Positions 23,321-33,670 of a DNA stretch of 47,802 nucleotides are shown here, piece by piece. A model generated the notes under the pieces. The model did no database searches. It saw only the letters and a list, made by a program, of their open reading frames with translations, and was not told where the DNA came from. Numbering within the stretch: position 1 is the stretch's first letter; every line of letters begins with the position of its first letter. A program made the position numbers and the translations under genes. Source of the DNA: Nemertoderma westbladi (lineage: Eukaryota; Xenacoelomorpha; Nemertodermatida; Nemertodermatidae); the NCBI GenBank assembly GCA_032718475.1, contig JAUCBJ010006439.1:1-47802 (forward strand). Reading direction: 5' to 3'.

Positions 23321-24295
23321 ATGATTATTCGCGGAGTTTGGTTTATTTTAGTTTTGGGTGTGGTTCAAGTCACGAGCACTCGCAACCATGCTGGGAACGA
23401 CCGCCCGGTAATAGGAATCGTGGCCCAGGACACCTGGGGTAAAACGGCAGCTTACGGAACCTCGTACATAGCCGCGTCCTACGTCAAGTATGTGGAGATG
23501 GGCGGGGCGCGTGTCGCACCCATACACGTCAACCAATCGGACGAGTACTATGTCCGCATGTACAAATCCATCAACGGCCTCCTGCTGCCGGGAGGAGGGG
23601 TGGACGACCTGATGACCTCGAGCTACGGCCGTGCTATACGAGCCATATACAGCCTAGCCGAGGCGGGGAACAAACAGGGCGATTGGTTCCCTATATGGGG
23701 CACCTGTCTGGGTTTCGAGATGTTACTAACCATCGCCGCAGGGGGCGCCAAAGTGACGACCGGAACAGACTCTAAAAACCTAAGTTTGCCGCTGAATCTC
23801 ACTGATTTTGGTGTTAAAAGTCGCATTTTATCTGAAATTGATCCGAGACTTTTACAAGAAGTAGAAAGTAACCCATTTTTATTTAATTTCCATAAAGTAT
23901 CTATTACTCCTGGAACATTCAGCAGCAGCAGCGGCATCTCGGGTTTGTACAACTTGTTGGCGACTAATCGGGATAGGAACGGGGTGGAATTCACATCGAT
24001 GATAGAAGGGCAACACCAACCGTTCTACGCGACTATCTTCCACCCCGAGAAGAATCCATTCGAGTGGCTAACCAAAGAGAACAGCGACCATTCCGTAAAC
24101 GCGATCCGGTTCTCGCAATATCTGGCGACGTTTTTCGTTCAGGAAAGTCGTAAAAATGGCCACAAGTTCCCGAGTGTTGAGGAAGAGAACTCCAGTCTCA
24201 TCTACAATTACCGACCGACGCCGGCGTCTCAGTTTTCCTCTTTCGAACAGACATACTTCTTCAGAAGTGGTAGAAAACGGGTTATAGTTGTCTGA
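23321..24295 (+). CDS. GGH: Gamma-glutamyl hydrolase (folate polyglutamate hydrolase), single exon
   Basis: Uninterrupted 324-codon frame with a hydrophobic N-terminal signal peptide (about residues 1-20), then RPVIGIVAQDTWG. The glutamine-amidotransferase class I fold motifs are present: GLLLPGGGVDDL (residues 86-97), the nucleophile elbow PIWGTCLGFEML with catalytic Cys129, and ATIFHPEKNPFEW with catalytic His241 and Glu243. Several N-glycosylation sequons occur (NQS 71, NLS 153, NLT 159, NSS 290). The length matches the secreted/lysosomal animal enzyme (human 318 residues), which removes gamma-linked glutamates from folyl- and antifolate polyglutamates (EC 3.4.19.9). The start is the only in-frame ATG before the signal peptide. 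Vertebrate GGH has many introns; this copy has none, so it is a retrocopy or belongs to an intron-poor lineage. Codon use shifts to A/T-ending codons at residues 156-199. AATAAA lies at 24725. Confidence 0.95.
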   Translation: MIIRGVWFILVLGVVQVTSTRNHAGNDRPVIGIVAQDTWGKTAAYGTSYIAASYVKYVEMGGARVAPIHVNQSDEYYVRMYKSINGLLLPGGGVDDLMTSSYGRAIRAIYSLAEAGNKQGDWFPIWGTCLGFEMLLTIAAGGAKVTTGTDSKNLSLPLNLTDFGVKSRILSEIDPRLLQEVESNPFLFNFHKVSITPGTFSSSSGISGLYNLLATNRDRNGVEFTSMIEGQHQPFYATIFHPEKNPFEWLTKENSDHSVNAIRFSQYLATFFVQESRKNGHKFPSVEEENSSLIYNYRPTPASQFSSFEQTYFFRSGRKRVIVV

Positions 24296-26431
24296 ATGGA
24301 TTACAGATGCACGAAGAACAGATTCAAGTAATATATTGATTTCAACAATAATATCTATAAGATGATAAAACATACTTTCAAATTCGATAGACTATTAAAT
24401 AATGATTAGTTAAACAATGAGTATGTCGGTTATTATATTTGCGCAGTGGTTATGATTTTATTCCAATGATTATTATTTAAAGCCGCCAAATTCACAGCCT
24501 ATTGTTATATTTATACAGCCATTCAAACTCTAGATCACAACATAGAAAATAGACTGATTAGAATATAAATGTAAACGTTAAAGTACTTTACAGTGTTCTG
24601 ATCATCTGATCTTCGTGATTTCATTTTAACTTACTCGCTACGTTCTGCCCTGTAACAAACCATGAAGGTCCTACCATACTGGTAAGTAAATAGATACTAG
24701 TGAAACCCTTTCCGGTAGGAGATAAATAAACATCTTCCCTTTTCCAATATTAAAAAACGCGAGGAATTTTTCGTGATATAGTAACATGCCCCGCCCCGTT
24801 TCAATTCCCAAAAACCGCAATATTAACCAGTAACCTGAACCTGATGTTCTTTACCCAATCCTTCTGCAATCTGTCCTTTTTTGTAACTTTCCTCTGTAAC
24901 GTCCGATAACCGTATCCGATTTCCGATTATGTTGATTACGCTGTGCTAAGTTACTCATCCAAAAGCTACTGGAAGCCACCCAAACTGATGATTGGACAAA
25001 TTATACTGTTAGCTACCCAATTGCATGGAAGCAAGGATCAAATAAATTGGAATTGAACAAAAATGTGATCGGGACACAAAATATTTAATCATTTTCACTT
25101 TGTAGGTTAAACGGGATGTTTGTTCTGGATAAGTTTATTTTACTAGCAAACTTTATTTTGCTCCAATGCTCTTTTATTTTACTGCAATAAATTGTATAAG
25201 ATGTGTATTAGTATAGGTATCAGGACACGCTACAGTACATACTACACAGCAGCTCCATCTAACTAATTTTCACTTGTCAGTCGAGAAATTCTATTGACAT
25301 TTTTACATGGAGAATTTCATTTTTTTTTAATTTCTCATTATGAAGTGTTTTATAGCGCTTATTTCTATTATTATATTACTATTATATATTATATTTCATA
25401 TACTAATTCGTTTATTGTTTATTGCTGAAACCTGGGATTTATTTGGTCTGGTATTCTTCTAATGGGGGTACACTGCAATATGAAATATAAAAGTAGAAAG
25501 ACTGATATACTTCACATTCACCCCAAAGCCTTGCTTGCTTGCAGAAAGCCTTCTGGAAGGATTTGTCGCTTTGACTACAACAAGCCTTCTGAAATGTTAC
25601 AGGTAGCGTATAGTAGGCAAATAAATGGATAGTACATGTACAATGTACAACTGTACTCGGGCCATGTTTTATTGTCTATACAATGCGCTAACAGACATCT
25701 ATATCAAACTTCCATCGGCGTTCTTCGCCATCAACTTCGCCTGCCACAACGTCGCGGTACAGTATAGGTATAGGAATTCAGAAAGAAATAGAAACTTATT
25801 TAACTAATACATAGAATGTAACCTGTCCGGTGGACAGCCTGGACTAATCAGAATGTGTTTGTACTGAAAGTTTGTTCATTGTTCCTGAAAATAAGAAACC
25901 TCTTTCGTAGTACTAGTACAAGTAAATATTCCAAAATTTATAATAAATTTATAATACTTTCTTCCTGACATTTTAAAGTAAAATGGCACATATATATTTT
26001 CCCTGAATGCGAAACACGAAACAACGTTAATAGCGACAAAAAATAAATTATATTACTTATCATCTGATATATAAAAAATACTTTTACTGTAATGTAAGGC
26101 GATATACAGTATTATTTGCCAGCAAGTATATAGTATTTAAATGAACAATAGAAAATAAAAATAACATTATTCATTAATACTTTTTCGAGAGATTTATATA
26201 TTGTAATTAGAGTTATACATCAGTGAAGAAATGTTGCATCTAAAAGACAGTAAGAGATTCGCGCATCGCTCGAATTTTCAAGATACAATACAATTAAATG
26301 ATAAAAATTATATGCTGAGTTTACATGCCTGGCTGCCTCACCCTGCCCATCTTAAGGCTTAAACAGTTTAGACCAACACCTGCTTAGCCGGCTGGCCAAT
26401 ATTCACAAGAGTTTATTAGTTTATTATAACA
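24296..26431. other. AT-rich intergenic region
   Basis: Non-coding as far as I can see. A GC-richer patch at 25540-25760 has exon-like spacing (strong acceptor CTTGCTTGCAG at 25544, GTAGCG and GTACAG donor-like sites), but no frame gives a recognised protein. No RNA gene is recognised. Confidence 0.5.
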
Positions 26432-27890
26432 CTAAGCAACAAAAGGAGCTAAACATCCACGGCAAAGCTTAACTGCTGCCGAGTAAATACTTCTCCTCTT
26501 GTCCTCCGTTGCTTCCAGGACAGCTATTGGGGCGCGATTTACGTATGGCTCAGCGTCAAGGTTGGTAGACCTAATGTCGAGCAACGCCTGAGCCTGCGAA
26601 TTAAACGCGCCCCGAATGGCTAAATCGCAGCGGAGACCATCCCCTTGTCCGGATGGATCGGTGTGTTGCTCCCGGACCACTGGTTCTCGAACGATGTTGC
26701 GTGGTCCGAAAGCTACCACTGGGTCCTGGAGCTAGTTGTGTCGCTGGATCACTAGGCTCCCCCCATATTTATAGTTCAAGCCGTGATTTAGATCAAAGGG
26801 GCCCCACACACGTCGCAGCGGCTAGGCACTCCTGTGACTGGTCGTCCATAATCGAATGGTAACACACATGGGGACAGGTCAAAGTCATGTTGACTCAATG
26901 AGAGGGTAGGGATCCAGCTGGTCGTCTTAAATTCCATGGCGCGTCGTATTGTTCGGCTGCGGCTATCGGGAAAGGTGTCAAGGATCTCCAAGCTTTCAGT
27001 TTTTTCAGTCTTTCGATGGTCTGGGCGTGAGCGCTTGCAAGTCTGCCAGTCTCAGTCTTGCGAACCTCCTGGAGACACTCTCGGTGACTGGCCATCTGGA
27101 ACTCCTCTTCTGCAATGATGGGACTCGCTTCAGGTGTCTCGTGGATGAGGAAGGGGATGTAAACTCCTGGTTGGCTTCATCCCTCAGGTTGTTTGAGTTC
27201 CAGTTGAGTTTGAGTTTGAGTTGTGTGAGCTTCGTCCACAATCTCCGAGCTGACAACCAGGCAGCAGCACTTGCTGGGTTCTGGTTTGTATTATGAACTG
27301 TGGGCCGAGTTTGAGCAGATTCACAAACCAGTTGATGAGTGATGAGAGATTCGCTGCCCCAGAAGAATGAGCTGCAAACCAGTTCTGGTAAACCATTGGT
27401 TATATAAGGTGTATCTTGGGAGCACCCCAGCAGCATAGAACAGCATCGCAAGAGAGTCTCCTTGGGCCGCTCCATCCTCACTGAAAAGATTGGCATTGGT
27501 TCTTTGGACAATAAGCATGGTGTGGTCGAGGTAGAAGTTAAAGAGGGACATTGAGCACGGTGGCCACAAACACCATAGATTCCACAAAGCTGCTGCCCTG
27601 TTAAAAGAGTTGCTTCCATTAATACACCTACACCATCTTCCGCTCATTGATCTAACAGAGAGAGTGGACAGCATGTTCAACTCCTGCTGAAGTTTCTGCT
27701 GAGAGCTGTTCGGCGCCACATGTGGCGGTAACCGTAACCGTGGCAGCAGCAGGTGTAGCCTGGGCCCCGTACCAGAAGATAAAGTTATGCCAGTGGGTGA
27801 AGTCTGCACCAACAGGCACACCATGAAGACTCCTGGCCACAAGTTCAATGTGTGTATCTGTCACATCTACCTCGACTCGGAGTGGCATGT
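26432..27890 (-). pseudogene. Decayed reverse-transcriptase retroelement
   Basis: Minus-strand pieces lie in successive frames. VARSLHGVPVGADFTHWHNFIFWYG (27700-27850) leads the series. NANLFSEDGAAQGDSLAMLFYAAGVLP (around 27400-27490) follows and resembles the RT motif EGxxQGDPLAMxMYAxGxxP. NLSSLINWFVNLLKLGPQF (around 27280-27340) comes next; the expected YADD just before it is degraded to FAAHSSG. DLAIRGAFNSQAQALLDIRSTNLDAEPYVNRAPIAVLEATE (26480-26620) is last and resembles the conserved C-terminal domain of such elements, possibly a nuclease (inference). Frameshifts and lost catalytic residues make it inactive. The region is GC-richer than its surroundings. The RT clade is not resolved. Confidence 0.7.
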
Positions 27891-28137
27891 CCTCTTCAGC
27901 TGCATGTCAAAGTAAATTTATACTGGGGGCGGCTGCTGCGAGATACTTACTTAAACATTTTTTTAAATAAATTTTTAATATTTTCAATCTTATATATTTC
28001 ATTATAGAATAAAGTTTCAAAATTAAAAGTGATTACGTTACAAAATTAATTAGAGTGATTATGAGATTAATATTATAGTAATATTATGCAGAATCGACAG
28101 TTACATATTTTGATTTTCTTTCCTGTCATATCATGTC
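27891..28137. other. Spacer downstream of the Ig/FN3 receptor gene
   Basis: AT-rich 3' flank and probable 3' UTR of the minus-strand receptor; no clear poly-A signal picked out. Confidence 0.4.
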
Positions 28138-29735
28138 TTATATTGTTTCAATTTTCAATGAATCGCTACCTATTGAGGGTTTTGGGCTGCATCGATTCCG
28201 TATTGACCAATGGAACTTATTTCCCGTCTTCTTTGAACTCTTCGTATCCTGGCCGGAATCGTCGTTTCCTCCAAATCCAGTATTTTCCGGTGTGCCGTCT
28301 CTTTTTTCCGTTCTACCACACTTTTCTACCTCCAAAGCGGACTCTTCGTCGTTCGTTAACGGAATGCTATCGACAGCATTTGAACTGCAAGTGACATCGG
28401 GGTCCGCCATCAAATGATGTATGCTGCGTCGGTGTCGCCAAATTAGAAAAACTATTATTATAATTATAAGGAAAACTAACAGCCCAATGCAAAGCGGGAT
28501 AACCAACGTTCGATCGGATCTAGATTTTAGCGAGGCTTTCCCTCCATTAGAATTAGAGAATGTAACCGTTTCTCCATAAACTGTGATTCTTTTACCATCT
28601 TTATTATAACTGTATGCGATCACTCGCGTGTCGTACGCTTCTCCCAATTCCAGATTATCTATCATCGACTCTTGGGGTAGACGCCACACTGGAACGTCAT
28701 GCGATGTTGTCCAATGTTCAGCTGATTGACTCATTCTGGTGGCTGATTTGGACCTCCTGTACTGTATAGCATGACCTTCAACTCTCCTCCCATCTTCTGT
28801 GGGTTTATCCCAACCAAGAATTAATCCTCCATCAACATTCCCTTTTAATAATGGTTTGCCTGGGATTATAAATGACCCGTTAAAATCAGCAGTGAGCACA
28901 AACCCATGTGTCTCTCTTACAACGTATTGGCGAACTGTTCGAATCGAAACCCGATAGAATATAGAAGGAGTTAGATTCCTGAACACCTTTTCGTTTTCAG
29001 TTGTAATATCGCTCCCACTGCTTTTATTATCCAATCGCATGCATCCGTACTCGTAGGAAACAATGTAATGAGTTATTTTTTCAATAGATGATGGGGGTGT
29101 CCATACAACAGCGAATGCAGCAGACAAGCCATAGAAACGGAGATTTGTAACTGCCCCCGTCTCGTTAGAATTTCCACCTTCAAACGTTCTTTCATCCATG
29201 TTATCAAGTTCCACAAAAGCGAATTCTGGGTCTCCCTTGCCATTGTTACCTTTGCAAGTGTACCATTGGTGACAAGCATTGTCGAGGTTAGATATTTCAA
29301 GAATGGAAAGGTGTGGGTTTTTATCAGATTCGATATATTTGTAATGGGTATTCTCACCACGATCCAGACGGTTTTCACCTTCAATCGTATATCCTTGATA
29401 CCAGGTGAAGTTAACTGCTGGTGTTCCGAATATACCGCAGTTAAGTTTCGCCGTACCTATTCCAGTCACATGTACATCATTACGAAACTCATGGAGATAT
29501 TCACGAACTAATATAAAGAAATCAACGACTGAAATTCCAATACTATTTTTAGCTCGGCATTGAAACACATTAGAGTCGTTATATGTAGCCCCTGTTAATT
29601 GAATGGTTGCTTTTTCATTGCCACGAGTTAGCGTATATCTTGGGAGGCTAGTGACCTGTTCCTTCCCATTAACCAGGATTTCTATATTCCCATGCTGTGG
29701 TTGATTTGGCATTACTTGCCATACCCGACTCCCCA
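28138..29735 (-). CDS. Ig/FN3 transmembrane receptor, 3' exon (two Ig, two FN3, TM, tail)
   Basis: A large minus-strand exon after a TTTTCAATAG acceptor, entering in phase 1. Counting from its first full codons, it starts with the Trp-to-second-Cys half of an Ig domain (SRVWQVMP to FQC at 60) and then a full Ig domain (C100, W112, C161). Two fibronectin-III domains follow (about 190-285 and 291-395), then a transmembrane helix (about 410-433: VIPLCIGLLVFLIIIIIVFL), a basic stop-transfer WRHRRS and a roughly 95-residue Ser/Asp-rich tail. The architecture is that of a cell-adhesion or recognition receptor; no specific orthologue is recognised. The missing first half of the opening Ig domain and the signal peptide are supplied by the exon at 33671-34840, so the two are most likely one gene. 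Confidence 0.85.
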
Positions 29736-30404
29736 CTATTGAAAATTTTAAGTGTTTGTAATAAATAATATAGTATTTTTCATAATTTAATATTTTTTGT
29801 ATAATGTATTATATTTTGAGATTTGTATTTTAATTCCTGCCTTTTTACTACTATCTCGCAAGATGAACTCAGCGTACTCTACAACGGTATCCTACATACG
29901 AACAAAATTCAGCTTCGCTATACAGAAGTCACTGAGTATGTGCCCACGCGATTGTAGATCTTATTAAGACCACAATGTCTCAACCTTTTACCGAAAAGCG
30001 AAACAGGTACTGCCTCTGCCACAGTCGCGGCTGGCATCGACGTGGACTAAATTAAGACGATATTACCAATATTTGACGATGGCATTGATACTCAATATTG
30101 CTGCACTTGCATAATTCCATGGAGGTATTTTAAATTTCCAGTTTATTTTATGACAATTTTTTGAGATAATTTTAAAATTTTGAGGAGTAATAATTATTAA
30201 ATGGTAGGTTTTTGATATTAGCTAGTATTATTAATCAGAAATCAGTGATGGTCCTTGGTATTTACAGTTAAAGTATTCTGTAGACGGGGAAAACGCCAAC
30301 AGAATAATGGGAGATTCCCCAATTCTTTGGGATGTTCCCCAAAGAACCTCGGAGAGAATGCGAGGGGATAATGCGAAGGGTAATGAGACAACAGATGAAT
30401 CGCA

Positions 30405-30905
30405 ATAATTCAGGGTGCAGGACGTGTGGCGAAGTGGGCTCGGGTTCAAGGATGCAGGAAGTTGGGCGAAGTGGGCTCGGGTTCGAGGATGCAGGAAGTT
30501 GGGCGAAGTGGGCTCGGGTTCGAGGATGCAGGACGTGTGGCAAAGTGGGTTCAGGTTCGAGGATGCAGGATGTGGGTGAAGTGGGCTCGGGATCGAGGAT
30601 GCAGGACGTGTGGCGAAGTGGGCTCGGGTTCGAGGATGCAGGACGTGTGGCAAAGTGGGCTCGGGTTCAAGGATGCAGGAAGTTGGGCGAAGTGGGCTCG
30701 GGTTCGAGGATGCAGGACGTGTGGCAAAGTGGGTTCAGGTTCGAGGATGCAGGATGTGGGTGAAGTGGGCTCGGGATCGAGGATACAGGACGTGTGGCGA
30801 AGTGGGCTCGGGTTCGAGGATGCAGGACGTGTGGCAAAATGGGCTCGGGTTCAAGAATGCAGGACATGTGGCGAAGTGGGCTCGGGTTCGAGGATGCAGG
30901 ACATT
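30405..30905. repeat. 37-bp minisatellite (about 13 copies)
   Basis: Tandem copies of GTGGGCTCGGGTTCGAGGAT followed by GCAGGACGTGTGGCGAA or GCAGGAAGTTGGGCGAA, with a period of 37 bp. A subset alternates as a higher-order unit. Because 37 is not a multiple of three, the open plus-strand frame cycles through three peptides and is not evidence of a protein. It is GC-rich in an AT-rich intron, without splice-site-like sequence. Confidence 0.9.
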
Positions 30906-31491
30906 ACGTCAGTTTGGCAAATTATTGCATCTCAAGATCAGAGGGATATAAAGCGCTATTATATTATCAGATAATCAATAGTTATTTCACTTGGGTAAAT
31001 ACATTACCTGATGGGAGAGGGTTCCACTGCAATATTCGGTGGACTGAGGAATGGTGCTACTGTTAATACAGACTAGAATAGTGTGGTAGCTTCCGTTTCC
31101 ACGTTTTAAAATATATTGTAAATAGATCACATTCTTTTTTCACTGAACGGCAGACCTTAAATTATTCCGCAATAAATCGTTGCAAATTCACGGGTGTTGA
31201 AAACCCACCCTATAGGTGTGCTTGTTGTTATTGATTAATGTTAAGCAATATTTTTGTTGTAGATGTTAATTAATATTGACCTCGTCGTTAAAGATAAGTT
31301 AAGTCACGACAGAGTCCCTAAAAAGGGACAAAATGAAATTTATATTTTTTTTAAACTTGAGAGTTCAAGATAAAAAATATATTTCAAAATGTCCCTTCAG
31401 GGTCTCTGTAGATACCTTTCATCACGCACTGTTAGAATTTAATAAAAACCAATCTATGTGCAAATTACCATATATAACGAATTATTGTAGG

Positions 31492-32622
31492 CCGTCAACG
31501 GTGTTCGGACACTTCCCCCCCGGACAGTTCCCCCCCGCTCAAGTAGGACACTTCCCCCCCGGACACTTCCCCCCCGCGGACACTTCCCCCCCGACTGTTC
31601 TTAACTTCGCACATTCGTATTTTTCATTTTGTAAGGTAAACGGTCCGCTTATATCCAGATAAATTGTATCCAATTTTCCTTTCGTAGCTCAGAAAGTGAT
31701 CTTTTGCATCCCGATTTTACATTTTATATCCAAGTTTTATTTATGGGTATCAATGCAATTACATCGTATTGTTTGCAAATCTTTAAACAATTAATTATAT
31801 TAGATGACCTATAAATTCCATCCCCGGAATGATATACTGTTTTTATTAACTATAGAATTATAATAATTAATTGTTTTAATTATAGGTATTATTATGTAAT
31901 AGTCTTCTTCAAATTGTAGCAGATGGGGATGAATATTATTGTTGCAATCAAAATTATACCTCTCCAGGGTAAAATCGACATGCGTCGACCTGTATTCTGT
32001 GTTCAGCATTACATAATGATATACATATTACTACCCTTCATACTATATAGATATTATACACACTACATATTAAATTTCCTGGTTACTTGCAATATTTTTA
32101 ATAGGATTTTGTTGAATTATATAATATTGTTGTAATTTATATATTAAATTGGTTAACATTCAATACAGCTCCTACTTTAGGCTTAGTCAATTTATTATCT
32201 GATGATACAAACATGAATTAATTATTTCAAAGTGGTCTTAAATCTTTCACCACAGGCACTCAGGGAAATGCCGGGGTCTGGGGGCGATAACCTCCAAGAA
32301 AAAAAGCGGGGGTTTGAGGGCGGCAGCCCCCAATTAAAAGAAATTAAAAGAATTAAAGGAATTAAAAGAAAAACAAACAAAATTTGACTATAAAAATGTT
32401 TCTTTTATAATTTTGAAAAAACTTGTCTAGATACAACTTGTCCTGTAACCATCTTTAACTTTTGTTTATTGCTTTGATGCACCCAGATTAATTTTAACAC
32501 TTTAACTGGGGGGGAAGTGTCCGGGGGGGAAGTGTCCGGGGGGGAAGTGTCCTAGTTGGGCGGGGGGGAAGTGTCCGGGGGGGAAGTATCCGGGGGGGGA
32601 AGTGTCCTAGATCCCCGTCAAC
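31492..32622. mobile_element. Non-autonomous DNA element with repeat-built inverted ends and 8-bp target-site duplication
   Basis: An exact 8-bp direct repeat CCGTCAAC lies at 31492-31499 and 32615-32622. Inside it, the left end (31500-31593) holds about six copies of GGACACTTCCCCCC. The right end (32506-32614) holds about six inverted copies (GGGGGGAAGTGTCC), including a matching spacer block (CGCTCAAGTAGGA on the left, TCCTAGTTGGGCG on the right). The roughly 900-bp interior is AT-rich without a transposase. An 8-bp duplication fits the hAT superfamily (inference); the ends do not show the classic hAT terminus, so the class is tentative. Confidence 0.75.
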
Positions 32623-33404
32623 ATGTAAATGTCTGTCTTTCCGTCCACTCGATATACTATAATTACACTAAATACATCCCCGATTTCAAACGTAGGTCGT
32701 TCACACGGTTCCGTACCTTTTCACATTCTCTGCGTAGCGAGAATGGAACGTGGACTCGTACGCCACCCAGTGACCGAGTATGTTCTTGCGACCTCACCAC
32801 AGTACAAAATGAGTAACATGTTTTGGTTAATTGCCCTATAACTAGAAAATTAGACGAAAGGTTCGGTCTCACAAACTTCAGCTCTGTGAACGCCCTTTTC
32901 AATGGTGCAGCACATCATACTCTATGTTCTTTCTGTTTTGAAGTGGAAAAAATATTCCCGTAGGTAGTAAGTGAAACAATTAAATGTACATATTTTAAAA
33001 TTTACATACACTTTTCTAAGAAATATAATGGAAGTAATATTATTTTGGACAATTATTGTTATGTCATCGTCATTTGTAATTTGTATTTTGGATTTGTGAG
33101 TTGCCCTTATTAGTTGATTGTTATTGTGCACGTGCTATTTGTGAAATATTTGTCAATAAATTTATATATATATATATAAAGGCCATGATTATAGCATTGA
33201 ATTACATATTAATTAATCACTGCCAAAACTAATAGAAATAAAAAATGTTTCAGTAATAAGCTATAAATGTTTCATATAAAACACAGACCAATATATACAA
33301 ATTAAAGTTTTGTGGTTTTTTAAAGCGCACTAGCCATCGTAAAAAAAATTGAAACACATAAAAATTTTAACTTAATGTGTATTAACATATAATTCATAAA
33401 AATC

Positions 33405-33510
33405 TTAATGATGTAATATTATGGTTTTGTTCAGAAATGGAAAAAACAAGGAAGCACCTCACCGGTCATTTTTTCCATTTCTAAACAAAACCATGATATT
33501 ACATCATTAA
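33405..33510. repeat. 106-bp near-perfect hairpin (MITE or precursor-like)
   Basis: Arms of about 40 bases: TTAATGATGTAATATTATGG then TTTTGTTCAGAAATGGAAAA on the left, answered on the right by TTTTCCATTTCTAAACAAAA then CCATGATATTACATCATTAA. Only about two mismatches are seen, with a loop of about 25 bases. The size and pairing resemble a small MITE or a miRNA-like hairpin in the receptor's presumed intron. No target-site duplication is clear. Confidence 0.8.
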
Positions 33511-33623
33511 TACAGTTGCATAAAATGTTCAACTCCAATCCATTAAAAATCCTAAGGAACAAATACGAAAATTACAACATAATGAAAAGTGAAAATATTC
33601 AGAAAAACGTGAGGAGATGGGAG

Positions 33624-33646
33624 GGGGGGGGGGGGGGGGGGGGGGT
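33624..33646. repeat. Poly-G tract next to the receptor exon
   Basis: A run of about 22 G on the plus strand just past the candidate donor of the receptor's 5' exon (C run on the transcript strand). Confidence 0.85.
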
Positions 33647-33670
33647 GGCGGCAGGTAAGCCAATTAATAC

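Larger units (their letters stand above)
29736..33404. other. Presumed intron of the Ig/FN3 receptor
   Basis: A mostly AT-rich stretch between the two receptor exons, with a 37-bp minisatellite and an inverted-repeat element annotated separately. A short unrecognised exon may exist, because the splice phases of the flanking exons do not match simply. I found no Ig-like segment in it. Confidence 0.5.

Noticed and set aside
24662-24690. ATGAAGGTCCTACCATACTG followed by GTAAGT, a possible first coding exon
   Set aside because: Only six codons; no downstream exon could be linked.
25545-25760. Two exon-like segments with good splice sites (KPSGRICRFDYNKPSEMLQ and DIYIKLPSAFFAINFACHN)
   Set aside because: The two protein-like frames do not join in phase and neither is a family I recognise; left as an unproven hint only.
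26653-27296. Plus-strand frames opposite the decayed RT element
   Set aside because: Shadows of the minus-strand RT remnants.
30332-30974. Plus-strand frames of 113-182 residues over the 37-bp repeat
   Set aside because: Three-peptide cycling from a unit of 37 bp; no non-repeat coding sequence.
31333-31662. Plus-strand frame with HFPPG repeats
   Set aside because: Produced by the C-rich end repeats of the DNA element.
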